Source of the DNA: Callaeas wilsoni
Taxonomy: Eukaryota; Chordata; Aves; Passeriformes; Callaeidae
NCBI GenBank assembly: GCA_013398955.1
Contig: VWPU01011871.1
Location: 1-64,000 of the forward strand
DNA: 64,000 nucleotides
Reading direction: 5' to 3'
Below, piece by piece: positions 13,463 to 25,175 of this stretch. The notes below the pieces were generated by a model. It was not told the DNA's origin, did not search any database, and saw only the letters and a list, made by a program, of their open reading frames with translations. A program made the translations under genes and the position numbers. The stretch's first letter is position 1. Each line of letters opens with the position of its first letter.

Positions 13463-16379
13463 ATATATAAGGAGAGAGTTGCATATAGTTGTATTAAATC
13501 CCTCACCTCTCTTCCATTTCCAGAATTTTCACACACTTAGAGGTTGAACCACAGAAAAGTCATTGCAACTCCTCATTTATCGTGCAGTCCAGGAGGTACC
13601 TGATGTAGAATCACATCCACTCACCTTTAATCAGACTGATTATCACCTTCTGGGATAAGTGAAACTACACAGGGCTTTTTAAAGATGTGTGAGAGAGCAC
13701 TACAGCAATCCTGAAGGAAGAGGAACTAGCTCAATATTGGCTCCACAAGACAGAAAAAAAAAAGATTGCTGCTGGCCGATTAGGGAAAATATTGGAAGAT
13801 ATTGCAGGTATTACTAATCCCCTTAACAGAAGGAGTTTATTAGATTTTTAGTAATAAAGGGCATAAGTGAAACATTCTCAGGTATTTTGAGTAATCAAAA
13901 TTGCTTTTTTTTCTAGGAGGGTTAAGGCAAGATGTGATGTGAAACTCATTTCAGCCATTTCTGCTTTTGCAGCTTGCAGATTCTATAATTAGAAGTCAAT
14001 CTCATAGGGGGTTGGAGGCATTGATAAAAGGCTGTACTTTATCATTTCTAGGGGATAAGAGTCACAGGAAGGCTGGCGAGCAGTTTTCAGCCCAGTGAGA
14101 AGCCAGGGATGTGTTGGTGTGAGCAGTGTGTTACACTGGCTTTCCCCTAATTTTTGCTGTCTGAGTCCACGCATTTTATTCCCAGTGCCAGTTTTACCCT
14201 CCCAAACTTTGCTATTGTTTCATAAAAATGGATATACAGGAAATAATACCCTGGAAACAGCCCAGGTACACCCTCACACACAGCTTCCCATAACCCCTCA
14301 CCCCCTAACTGCTGAGCACCACACCAAGAGCCGATGTCTCCAGGAGGATAAATTATAAAGAACGCCAGAAGATGGATCGTGCACGTCGCTGTGGTGCTGA
14401 TGGATTTGGGAATGATTTGTTGCCATAGTGATGACTTGGCCTGGGCATGCTGGGAGAGGTTACTCAAAGAATAGGGGAGGCTGTGTTTTGCATGTACAGT
14501 CAACTTAATTAATCTTGACATCGTGAAGAACAGAGCAAGAGTCCCTTGGAAGAACTTTGTCTGTGAGGCATTTCTGATGTCCTTGAACACTAGAGTCAGG
14601 AGGTAGTTATGCCAAATTTTTTTTTCACATTTTTACTTAATAAGAGGTCATTATTTTCATTTCAAATCCTATATTTAGACTTAAAATCGTTGACGCAAAT
14701 GGCTTTTTAATCATATAATTCTCCCTCTAACAGTTTGCACTGGTTGAATACTTCAGTGTGCTTTAGTTAATGATTTAAGAAACACTTTAAAAACTCTGAA
14801 TACCATTTTCAGTGAATAGCAAGGTATAAGACAAGAATTTTGCTTTACCTAAATAAGTATAGAAAAATAGATCATAGAGATTATACAGAATTTAGAATAA
14901 CAGAATAAGTAGATATAAAAAAATAGAAGATAAACTGAGAATGCAAGCAAAAATCTTTATTTCATGCCTCTGTTGCCTCCATTAGTCTATTATTTGTATT
15001 TTCATTCACAAACATCCCACTACAAATGAAACCATAAAAAATTATCCTTTTTTGTTTCTCATGCATTCATGCAGTTCAGTATTCACAGGCCAGTACTTTT
15101 GTTAAAAAGATAAAGTTAGAACTTGAGAGAATTCAAAATGTATTAATTATATATGTTCAAAATGCTCCCGAAGTATATTCGTGATATAGACCAGATATAA
15201 AAGAGAAGGAGATTTTGGCCATTGAAAAATTAGGCAAACATGCTAACACTTCTTAAAGCAAGGCTGGTTTTGATTTTCAAGAGCTCAAACCTATTTGCAT
15301 ATCAGTAGCATATTATACTGATAGCTATTACTACACTTTGAGTGATACAGACTTCTCACCCTGCTCTCCCCTCCTGACCAAATGGAATTAAAAGGTCTCC
15401 TGTATCTCTGTCAAGGCCAAAATGGCACCATGCTCCCAACCTTAGCTTAGAATTAGTCTTTCTAGTTCATTTCCAATTATAATTAAGGGGAAGAGCTACT
15501 TTTGCCTCTTCAGTAGAATAGTATTTTTACCCTTCAGAAAAACAATAAAAATACCCTCTGCACTCATCTGTGTGACACATAAGGTTGCAAGTTGCTTAGA
15601 GACTGTCTTTAAACTGTCCATTAATTAATTCAAAAACTCTGTATTTTTTCTTTCTTTCAAAATACACTCAACGAGCAGAATGAAAACGGTGCCTATGGAA
15701 GCAGGTGAGGTTTTCATGGAAAACCCAACACCAAGCAGCTGATTTTTATTTTCCCCTTAGCTCTCACAATTAGAAAAAAATAGCAGAAGCACCATAAACC
15801 TGGCCTGTAGAGTGAAGGAAAAACAACCCCTGACACCTCTCCAGCCACCATTCCTCTCACAGTCCTCTTTCCAGTGGGGATAACAGTCCCGATGAGTGAA
15901 CCCAAACCCTGACACTTCCTGATGCCTTCCACACACAGTCACAGCCTGCCCACAAATTAGCTCTGCTGCCACCTCCAAGCCCAGTAAAGCCTTTTGTGCT
16001 CCTCTCTGTACCTGCAGTCTCAGAGCTCCCAACAGACACAATTTGTCATTGCTCCTTGTAATGGTCCCTTCTTCCTGTGCTACAACAATTTCTAACCTAA
16101 TGCTTTATCTAAATTAATTTACTTTTTCACCATCATGTTTTTTTTTTTTTTCTTAGGAATTGTTAGAAAACATGAAAAAATATATATATAAAAATTTATT
16201 TCTGGTTACTACTCAGCATGTTTCACAATTGTGCCTCCTTTCTGTAAAGTGCTTTTAAGTCATTTAGTTCACATATTCAAGACTTTTCTCTCTTTTAGCT
16301 ACAATTCCTTAAGAGTTTGACCACGTTAGCATGATTTTCCATTGGATTAAGTACAGTTTTACATTTAGGAGTTATTACT
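13463..16379. other. AT-rich non-coding DNA, nothing recognised
   Basis: No gene or repeat is recognised. A T-run (about 16138-16152) followed by a short (TA)n run (about 16177-16192) is the only simple-sequence feature. Confidence 0.5.
16138..16192. repeat. Poly(T) run and (TA)n microsatellite
   Basis: About 15 consecutive T residues, then 24 bases further on an ATATATATATA run. AT-rich low complexity. Confidence 0.85.
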
Positions 16380-16535
16380 CAGCTGTGGCTGCCCCTGGAT
16401 CCCTGGAAGTGTCCAAGGCCAGGTTGGACACTGGGGCTTGGAGCAGCCTGGGACAGTGGAAGGTGTCCCTGGGCATGGCAGGGGCGGAATGGGATGAACT
16501 TTGAGGTCCCTTCCAACCCAAACGATTCTATGGTA
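16380..16535 (+). mobile_element. CR1 LINE, very short 3' end copy
   Basis: Only the last 155 bp of CR1 are present, from CAGCTGTGGCTGCCCCTGGA through GACACTGGGGCTTGGAGCAG to CCTTCCAACCCAAACGATTC and a single tail unit. The similarity to young copies is high, so this is a severely 5'-truncated recent insertion rather than a decayed old one. Confidence 0.95.
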
Positions 16536-17232
16536 GTATTTTAAAAGAATTCACAGTAAAATCCGTGGAAATGTATCTGTTTTACCAATTTTTAATCCTC
16601 TCCAAAGCCATGCCTCAGCTTTTCTGCATTCTGAATCACAGAAATAAAATATGTGAACCATGAAGCATTTATGAAAGGCACTTCCTGCTTTTCATATATA
16701 TCTACTTTTCATATCTGGAACACTTAAATTGGATATATGGGGTCCATTGTGTTTTAGTTTTTAATATCCACTAAACTATTCTCTTCAATTTTCCTTCTAC
16801 CGAAACAAAGGAAATGAGTTAAAATTACTAATAAAACTCTAAAGACATATAAAAATATGGCCAGCAGTGACCCTTAGCTAGAGATTGTGCTGGGAGGCTA
16901 CCTCCATCAAAATTTACAACGTCAGTTTTATACATGAAACGGGTGAGAAAGGAAATAAGGTAAAGATAAGAAAGTCAAATAAAGGGCTGCTTGGAAAACT
17001 TAATTTCACTTGGAGATAATTGTATCATCTGCATCTTAGAAACAGTAATTTGGCATGTCTAGGGACGGGAAATGCAGGCCCAATAATGAAATGAGATGTA
17101 AAGATGAGATTTTGAAAGGCTGTAGCTTTAATGCAAAGACATTTGTTGTGTAGAAGTGCTCAGTCCCGTTCTGTTACATCTGCTCTGCCTAAGGCTCAGA
17201 CAAATCTGCTCTCCCAGCAGCTCCTCCCAGCC
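16536..17232. other. Non-coding DNA between CR1 and LTR
   Basis: AT-rich sequence with nothing recognised, becoming more GC-rich over the last 80 bases before the LTR. Confidence 0.5.
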
Positions 17233-17238
17233 CTGTCC
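17233..17238. repeat. Target-site duplication, left copy (CTGTCC)
   Basis: The six bases CTGTCC immediately precede the TG terminus of the LTR and are repeated at 17915-17920 immediately after its CA terminus. Confidence 0.85.
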
Positions 17239-17317
17239 TGTAGGAGCTCCCGTTGGTTTGGACAGTCAGGATGGCTATAGGGGAGAGATCTCTGAGGTTG
17301 GGTTTTAGAGCATGGAG

Positions 17318-17323
17318 TTTATT
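17318..17323 (-). promoter_or_regulatory. LTR polyadenylation signal (AATAAA)
   Basis: The plus strand reads TTTATT inside GGAGTTTATTAGG, which is AATAAA on the minus strand. It lies about 80 bp from the LTR 3' end, a normal place for a retroviral R/U5 signal. Confidence 0.6.
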
Positions 17324-17424
17324 AGGAAGGGCATGGATGTAGGGGCCCTGCTTGGAGCTGCCAGCTGCAGCTCGAGGCAGGCCAGAAAAGTAAGAGAGTA
17401 AGAGATGCAAAGGTAAGAGTAAAG

Positions 17425-17490
17425 GCAAGAAGAAGAGGAAGAAGAAGAAGTAGAAGTAGGAGAAGTAATAGGAGAAGAAAAAGAAGTGGT
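17425..17490 (-). repeat. Purine/pyrimidine tract inside the LTR
   Basis: The plus strand is an almost pure purine run of GAA, GGA and GTA units (AAGAAGAAGAGGAAGAAGAA and onward). It lies within the LTR upstream of its polyadenylation signal. It probably arose by expansion of a short CTT-type repeat in the element and could form a triplex. Confidence 0.8.
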
Positions 17491-17914
17491 AGCAGTAGTG
17501 CGAGGGTCTCGTTTACAATACAATAAATCTTCTTCTGTGTTGAATATTCTAATTTCCACTAACCAATCTGGTACAAGATACAAATCCTATAGCATTTACA
17601 TACAGCCTATAAGAATTGTTACATTACCATACTGCGTTACATTTTAAACTCTAGAAACTCCTCTTTGGACCCCTGCTGCCAAGCTAGCGGGGTCTGCTCT
17701 GACCCTTGGCGCTGTCTGCAGGCAGAGGGTATTGTTCAACAGAGAGGGGATTACCTTCTGCCGGCCATCCCATTGTTTTCCAGTTGTTCAGTCACTAAGG
17801 CTTGGTATCTCACATCATGCTTTCAATTCAATCTCACTTACAGTTTCCCTATTCTCAGCATCTTTTGCCAGACAATCATATTTATAAGGCTTTCCTGTTT
17901 CGTCTTCCCCAACA

Positions 17915-17920
17915 CTGTCC
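17915..17920. repeat. Target-site duplication, right copy (CTGTCC)
   Basis: Identical to 17233-17238. Together the two copies bracket the solo LTR. Confidence 0.85.
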
Positions 17921-20900
17921 TCTTTGTGGGGACAACGTGGTTTAAAGGGGCACAAAGCACCTGGAACAGGCTGTTCCTACATGGCAGCAGCAGCCAAAGG
18001 ACCCACTTCTCACTTCCTCGGAAGCCTTTTACTCTAATGCTTGTTAAACATCAGTTTAAAATATTCATAAGCTTTAAATCAGAGTTTTCATTACAAGCCA
18101 CTTACAAAGCGTTTCTATCTAATTGCTGAAACTACTGAATTTTCAAAGAAACAGGAAAAAAACCATCTCTGACTTGAAACTTCTTCAATAAACATCCTGA
18201 AAAATGTCATATGAAGACTGGAAACCCTCAAGTGACTTTAGGATTGAGGGTTATCCCAACCACCTGATTTTTGTTACAGCTTTTAAAGAAAAAAACTTTG
18301 ACATCTCACCTAGGAAGGGTCCAAGGCTTTAGAGACCTGTGGAAGGAAATGCAGTTTTGGCTGAGGATGGGAGGGGACCAAGGATCCAAAAGGGACTTAT
18401 TTTTAAAGTAACCTGAGTGCACTGAGTTCCAGTTCCTGAGCATGCCATTGGGAGGCTTGGAATCGATTCCAAGAAAAGCAATTGGTCCTGGTTACTCACC
18501 CTGGTGTAGAGATTTTTGTCTGGAATTCAAGGTGCTTAAATAATTCAGCACCTGCAAGGACACAAAGAAAGAAATAAAGGAAATAAATGAGTACTCAGAT
18601 CTATATCCTATTACATATTCTAGGTACACCCAGGAAGGGAAATACATTTTATCTCCCTGTATTTTTATGGAATATGAATTGCTTCTGTATTTATTTCTGT
18701 TGTGTAGCTACAATAACACAGCCACTCGTGGAGTTAGATTTCACAGGGTTTCAGTCAAACTTGAAGTTGTATATGTGTGGTGATCCTGAATGCAAACTGC
18801 ACTGTCTTTATCAAACTAGGGGTCTTTACCTGGATTTATTTTCCTATTTATTTTTCCCAGTGAATTTCAGATGTTCCTCATTTGGGAACAGGGTATTCAT
18901 GAAGCCTTAATGTAATGCATCAACTCCCAACAGACTGAAAGACACAGAGGCTACTCGAAAGAAGGGATTGACTTCATGCAGGATTAGATCCATTATATGG
19001 ATATCCATTACATGGATATATGAAAGGATTAAATCCATTATAGGAGGAGGGAAAATGATGTAAAAGTACACATGTTATTTGCACAATAATTAGCTTAAGT
19101 GACTTTCTACATCTTGATGACATCTCCCCTGTTAGCTGACTTGTCCATTCAAAAAAATATCCAGGAATCAAATATTTGGAGTCTTGAAGTAAGTTTTGCT
19201 GCCAGAGAGCACTAATGAGATGGGCTAAAGAAGATTGACCTTAGCTCTAATTGGACTCAGAATGAAGCTTTTTACATATTTCCTTTGAAAGGTCCCTCTG
19301 CCTAATTCTAATTCCAAGCTGCCTGAGCAATGAACACTCTCAATTACCAGTAGCAAAGGTTACACAAATGGGTAACTGCTGCTTTAACCAGGCCTTCTTA
19401 GAGGCTGCAAAAATTGCACTTTGGGATGTGTCACTCACTGATACGGCTTGACTTGGGAAATAACTTGGGCTCATTTAAAGCCTGTAGGAAAGGAAACTTC
19501 ATTCCTGCTTCTCCTTCAGAGAAACTGTTAGAGGCTCCACGCCTGGGCAGCACTGTGTATACCTTCAGACACAATCATCTGAGTACTATTTATTTCTTCA
19601 GGTTTCCCTGAGACCTAAGGCACTGGCAGAGCTTTAATGCAGTGCTGGTGCTGGCCCTGTTTGCTGTCCTGGTGCAGGAAGTGGTGGGCACTGGGTATCT
19701 CTGGCCTTCAACTTTAACTTTTTTGTCCTTATTAGACAAGCTCCGTGAATATTTGCTTTGTTTTACAGCTGCTTGCTGGGCTTCGCTTGTGTTCTTCTCA
19801 CAAGGATGTGGTGAGATAATGCAGTTGAAATGATGGAATGGTTTGTTATCACCAAAAAAGGATGATCCCAGGCCATTGCTCTGCTTTCACACCTTCTTCT
19901 CTTTGTCTCAGGTGCCTGCCATGCACACACATCCCTCCTTTGGTGCCCTTGCTGGTGTGGAGCGGTTGCCTCCCAGTCAGGAACTGAGCACCACAGGAGC
20001 ACTTACCCTCTGCCCTCAGCAGGATGGGAGAGAACAGTAAGATGAGAGAACAGTAAGATGAAAAGTGAGAAAAGCTGTGCATCTGAAGAGTGATTTGAAT
20101 CCCCCCACTGGAGTCAGACAGGCACTGGTCAGAGGAATGGCTGAAAAACAGGGAAGGAAAAGGGTTTGCTTACGGCCTCAGCTCAGCAGGGTGATGCACT
20201 TCCACCCCAGTTCAGTTCTGGGTTCCCGGGGTCTCTTGTCTCCACAGTACCTGTTAATCGTGTTCCTGTTAGCTCTGGCAGAATTTAGCCACTGAGGCTT
20301 GGGTTTAGACTAAAGGATGCCAACTGCTCCTGCTCTGTCCTAGCACGTCCTTCATGATGATGTCACAGCCTGGGCCAGCAGAATTTGCACAAAGAATTCA
20401 GCACTAAATCCTACGCTTCATTACAATTAAATATACGTAACTATCAGGAATGTATCATGTATAGAGTTGTGACACTTAAAATCATGCCAATTAAAAAGCA
20501 GATTTATCTATTACATGAGCAATCTTAAATTTGTCTTGTATGATTCCAAGTGGTTCAAAATCTCAAGGCAACTCATCAAAGACTGCAAATCCTTAACCAG
20601 GGGCTTCTACATTTAATAATATTATAGATGATCAGTAAGGGCTCTCAAAACAATCCCTTTTTTGCATATTATATTTACAGTTACTGGACTAAACAAGGTG
20701 CATAAACACTCCCAAAATAAGTTTTCTCATTTAGAACGATGATTAAGTTAACATGAGCGGAGTTCAGCTCATCCTTGCTCAGCTAACCATTAAATTCAAT
20801 CTCCCAGTCGCCTGGGGAATGAAGCACAGAAAAGGAGAATGCCAGCCCGGAAGGCAGAACACTTCAAAAAGGAGGGATATGCACTGAAGTGTCAGGTCGT

Positions 20901-22240
20901 CTGTTGTGATTTCATGTAGTAAGTTCACCAGAGCATCCATTGATTATCAATCAGAATTCATCACATGATCTCCTTCGTGCTGTTCATTTAAAATTTTTTT
21001 TAAAATTAAAAATAAATAAAAAAAAAAAGAAGCTTGAATAAAATTCACTTTGCTTTTTCAAGGATGCTTGATTGCTGACTGAATTCAAACCATTAAGGCT
21101 GTGCACGTATGGCCTTGTGCTCTGAGGGATTCCTGCTGGCTTCCTGAGGAGTGAAGCATCCCAGAGAACGGACCCAGCTGAGGAAGACCCAGTAAAGCAA
21201 TTTGAAGCACGCAGATGTGTGATGCTGGGAAGGCCAGTTCAGCAATTCCCTCAGTGTGGGAATTCGTGAGCTCCCTTCACTCCTCCCTGCTTGACTTTGC
21301 AGCACCTTGGGGAGCCAGACTTGCACTCCTGCTTGCTCCTGGAGTTTCTGTCTGCCTCCAGCCCTGCAGGTCATGGCAGAGCTCCTGTCTGAGCTCAGAA
21401 TGGGCTCCAGAGACGTGCTGAAGCTCCACAAGGTAATTGAGCTGCAGACAAATTCTGAAAATGCCATACAAATGCCAGAAACATTCCAAGTGAATAGAGG
21501 ATGGCCAGAACTCTTCATTTATAAACACAGCATGAAAAGCATGTGGTATTCCCTTGTTTGTTATTATTTTAGCCATTAAAACTCATGTTATGCTCCAGAA
21601 ATTGCCTTAAATATTTTGGCTATACACTACTTGATTTCCGCACAAGTGTGCCCATAGTTTTTATATGAGGTATTGAATAAAACCCCAAATATATATGAAA
21701 TTCATGGGTGAGCTCAGCCATTCAGGGTGACTACTTTTGCCTTGTCTAGTGTAGTTAATCCCAGTCTATCTGACCTAAGACTCAGTTCAAGAACTCAGCA
21801 AACCTCTGCCCTCAGAACCACAGTGCCAAATGTTCTTCGGAATTTAATTTATAAATAAATTTACATACCCTGCGATGCATACCCCTACCCAAAGAGCCTT
21901 CTCAAGCTATGCTTGACCCTGGGTTCTATAAACACATGAACGGACTGGGTTTCACCCAATAACCTCTGTTCACCCACCGTGTCTCAGCAACAGCACGCTA
22001 AAGCGCACCTCCGATTCAAAGCAGGATTCTGTTTGCTTCAGGGAAAAGAGAGAAGATTTATTTCTCACTACTTTTATTTAAGCATAACAAGTACTGCATC
22101 TCCACTCATAGTCTGACTGTGCAAAAGTTTTCTTGCTGTTTTGGTAGATACATAAGAATCTTCCCTGTGATCTGATGCTTTTTCCCTTTTTATGAATTGT
22201 GAGGCCATAAAATAATCATCTAAGGAAATTTAAACACAGA
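17921..22240. other. Non-coding DNA, nothing recognised
   Basis: About 4.3 kb without a recognisable gene or repeat. A small tandem of about 17 bp (AGAGAACAGTAAGATG twice) lies at about 20028-20060. An A/T homopolymer-rich patch lies at about 20990-21032. Confidence 0.5.
20990..21032. repeat. A/T low-complexity patch
   Basis: A T-run followed by AAAATTAAAAATAAATAAAA and a pure A-run. Partly self-complementary. Confidence 0.8.
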
Positions 22241-22674
22241 ATAGAATCAAAGAATCACTGATTGGTCTGGGTTGGAAGGGACCTTAAAGCCCATCCAGTG
22301 CCACCCCTGCCATGCCCAGGGACACCTTCCACTGTCCCAGGCTGCTCCATGCCCCAGTGTCCAACCTGGCCTTGGGCACGGCCAGGGATCCAGGGGCAGC
22401 CACAGCTGCTCTGGGCACCCTGTGCCAGGGCCTGCCCACCCTCCCAGGGAACAATTCCTTCCCAATCTCCCATCCATCCCTGCCCTCTGGCACTGGGAAG
22501 CCATTCCCTGTGTCCTGTCCCTCCATCCCTTGGCAATTGTCTCTCTCCATCTTTCCTGCAGCTCCTTCAGGCCCTGCAAGGCCACAGTGAGCTCACCCCA
22601 AAGCTTCTCCTCTCCAGGCTGGACCATCCCAGCTCTGCCAGCCTTTCCTCCCAGCAGAGCTGCTCCATCTCTCT
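22241..22674 (-). mobile_element. CR1 LINE 3' end, young, minus strand (part of a composite)
   Basis: The plus strand opens with the reverse CR1 tail (ATAGAATCAAAGAATCACTG) and GGTTGGAAGGGACCTTAAAG. It follows the young CR1 3' end closely to AGCAGAGCTGCTCCATCTCT. It carries the AATTGTCTCTCTCCATC variant shared with the 12.5 and 54.0 kb copies. Similarity to those copies stops abruptly near 22674. What follows is also CR1 but much older. There is no coding capacity. Confidence 0.95.
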
Positions 22675-22719
22675 CATCAACTTGGTTTGTCACAAGGGCA
22701 TATTGCTTTTTCCTGTGCA

Positions 22720-23355
22720 ACTTGTTGTGCCCCAGCACCTCCAGGTCCTTCCTTGCAGAGCTGCTTCCCAGCTGTTTGATGCTCATCCAGCTTGTGCTGA
22801 TGTGTGGGATTTTTCCTGCCTACAGGCAGGACTTGGCATTTGCCTCTCTTCATTTCCCTTTGTTAGACTTCATGAGTTTTCTCTCAGCTTGATTTTCTGG
22901 CCTGAATCATTCAGGTCCCTCTGAATGGTAGCACATCCACCTGGTGCGTTAACGAATTCTCCCAATTTTGTGTCATCTGCGAGCTGCTGAGTGTGCACTC
23001 AGTGCCATCATCCAGGCCAGTCCCGGAGATGTTAAACAGTGCTGATGACAGCAGTGACACCTGGGCTACATAACTCAGGATTAGCCTCCAGCTGGACTCT
23101 GTGTCACTGCTCCCCATCTCCCTGAGCCCAGCAGTTCAGCCAGGTTTCAGTCCACCCCTCTGCCTGTTTCTCCAGTCTGTATTCCAGCTCTTTGTCTGTT
23201 CTGTTACAGGAGACTGTGTCAAAGTCCTTGCCAGACTCAAGCAGCCTCTACTGCTCTCCCTTCATCCACCAAGTCATTTCCTTGTCAAGGCCATCACGCT
23301 GGCCAAACATGACTTCCCATCATACATTTGTGTCATCTACTCCCAATTACCTTCT
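22720..23355 (-). mobile_element. Older CR1 ORF2 fragment with reverse-transcriptase remnants
   Basis: On the minus strand this covers part of the CR1 reverse-transcriptase region. Reading 5' to 3' on that strand there are remnants of the FDTVS motif near 23205-23220, of ALFNI near 23025-23040, and of the catalytic ADD box as LADDTKLG at about 22960-22983. These remnants sit in different frames and are broken by stops, so the copy is a dead fossil. On the plus strand the same segment shows known antisense landmarks such as AGATGTTAAACAG and TGGCCAAACATGACTTCCC. The sequence that should join it to the CR1 3' end is missing between about 22675 and 22720. Confidence 0.85.
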
Positions 23356-24898
23356 AGTCTTTAGTCAGACATCTTAAACCTGTCAGCAAATAGGTCCTGC
23401 TTAAAACTTCGCTGTCTGGTTTCGTGGTCAGTTTTGTGATATCAACTGGGAAAAAGCCAAAGCTGAGGAATTCTAACTTTACTCACAGAAAGTACTGACA
23501 TGTGCAAATTATCTTCTCTGTCAGCAAAATATGAGCTAGGAATGAGGCATTTTTCAGCACTTATTATGTGCTTGTGGGTACAATAAGAACTTTCCATGGA
23601 AATGAAATAAGAACTACAGCAGCCACAACTCGTTCAGTTTGAAGTTTTATTGCCAAACCAAAACTGAAACCAGAGTCAATGGAGGCCAAGATTCTTCAAT
23701 TAACTTCAAAGGAGGCTGCAGTGTGCATGATTCTCCACTGAATTAATGAGAAATATGGTATATGGGTTTGATTTTTACATTTACTGAAACCTAAATTCAA
23801 GGCAGATGCTAGAGATTCCTGGGATCGCTCCAAGGGGAAATGGTCAATTTTTACTGTTATATGCTGTTCTGGAGGAGAGGAGCTGCTCTCCCTCCCATCT
23901 TTTTCATGAGCTGATCTTCATCACATAACAGAATGAAAGGGGATGAACATGGGGGGGGAAAATGAGCAAAGCTGTGCAGTCTGGGATTTATGTAACTCTC
24001 CCAAAGGGTGAGCAATGGGGATTGCATCCACAGGTGTTAAAACGAATCCTTCCTAACTGAGCACTCGAATTTCCAAAAGACTGGATAATTCTTTGCAGGA
24101 TTGCCTCTCACCTGTCTCCTGAAAGTGGCAGTTATTCTTGTTATTTTTTAAAGGAACTAGAATTCTACCTTCATGAGAGACAGGGAGCTGTGACTACAGC
24201 TAAATAAAGTCACCTACTTGTGCCTTGTGGATCCAAAGGCCAGATCCATCTTAAGGAACCCCACACAACGACCTGAGGCTTCCACGAGTGCAGCTGTGAG
24301 CTCCCAGTTCTGTCAGCACTGCAGAACCTGTCCACTGAGGTTTTTGTGCCTCCTAATTCCATCCCTCTTTCACCACCACTCACACCAGGCACGTGGACAA
24401 GGCTGAGTTCTCGTCACATAAAAAGCCAAAGGCAGCAGAACAGCACATCCCTCTTGGTTTTGGCCTGCACACCTGAAGTGAAGGATTCTGCCAGCAGAGC
24501 ACACAATCAGCCTCAGCTCGGGATCCACTGCCAAGGGGTTTGGTCTGGCCATCAGATGCCCGGAGTTAGGTCTTGCAAAGCTCTGTCAAAACCCCACAGT
24601 GCCTTTGAGCACTGGGCTAAGTTGGTGAGGCTAAATCAGTGCCTCGAGCAGTCATTTTTCTTGTTAGTGCTTAAGGCTGGCTCCAGGAAAAGCCTTGATA
24701 AAATATGAAAGCCTTTACTCAAGAATGGAATAAAATGTCTCAGGCCAGGGGATTATCATCAATATATCTACAGGGAGCATAAAAATACCCATAATCTAAG
24801 CATAATTATCTCCTTTTCTCTCTAAAAACAAAATGGGACTTCTTAAGTCACATTTGGAGAGTTTGCTGAGCTGAGCCAGGATTTTTACAAGAGCATGT
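23356..24898. other. Non-coding DNA, nothing recognised
   Basis: Mixed-composition sequence with no recognisable gene or repeat. A G-run (about 23951-23958) lies in a purine-rich patch. Confidence 0.5.
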
Positions 24899-25175
24899 AG
24901 GGACAGGACAAGGGGGAATGGCTCCTACTGCCAGAGGGCAGGGACAGATGGGATCTTGGGAAGGAATTGTTCCCTGGGAGGGTGGGCAGGCCCTGGCACA
25001 GGGTGCCCAGAGCAGCTGTGGCTGCCCCTGGATCCCTGGCAGTGCCCAAGGCCAGGTTGGACACTGGGGCTTGGAGCAGCCTGGGACAGTGGAAGGTGTC
25101 CCTGCCCATGGCAGGGGGTGGAATTAAATTATCTTTGAGGTCTCTTCCAACCCAACACATTCCATGATCCTGTGG
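24899..25175 (+). mobile_element. CR1 LINE 3' end, young, plus strand
   Basis: The copy begins at TAGGGACAGGACAAGGGGGA and runs through GGAAGGAATTGTTCCCTGGG and GGCTTGGAGCAGCCTGGGAC to CATTCCATGATCCTGTGGTG. The GGACAAGGGGGAATGG variant is shared with the 30.2 kb copy rather than with the 12.5 kb group. It is 5'-truncated and non-coding. Confidence 0.93.

Larger units (their letters stand above)
17239..17914 (-). mobile_element. Solo LTR of an avian class II (ERVK-like) endogenous retrovirus
   Basis: The 676-bp element has TG…CA termini. Read on the minus strand it starts TGTTGGGGAAGACG and ends GGAGCTCCTACA. Perfect 6-bp direct repeats (CTGTCC) flank it, and this target-duplication size is typical of alpha- and betaretrovirus-like (class II) elements. 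Retroviral LTR signals lie on the minus strand: an AATAAA polyadenylation signal at 17318-17323, about 80 bp before the 3' terminus, and an inverted CCAAT-type motif at about 17561-17566. No internal proviral sequence, primer-binding site or second LTR is present, so it is a solo LTR left by LTR-LTR recombination. An open frame of about 90 codons across it on the minus strand is serine-rich because of an internal CTT/TCC tract and is not a gene. Subfamily assignment needs a repeat library. Confidence 0.85.

Noticed and set aside
17189..17583. Two overlapping minus-strand frames of 79 and 92 codons, serine-rich
   Set aside because: They mostly lie inside the solo LTR and its CTT tract. There is no retroviral protein motif.
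20028..20060. Small tandem of about 17 bp (AGAGAACAGTAAGATG twice)
   Set aside because: Two units only. This is ordinary slippage and not a functional element.
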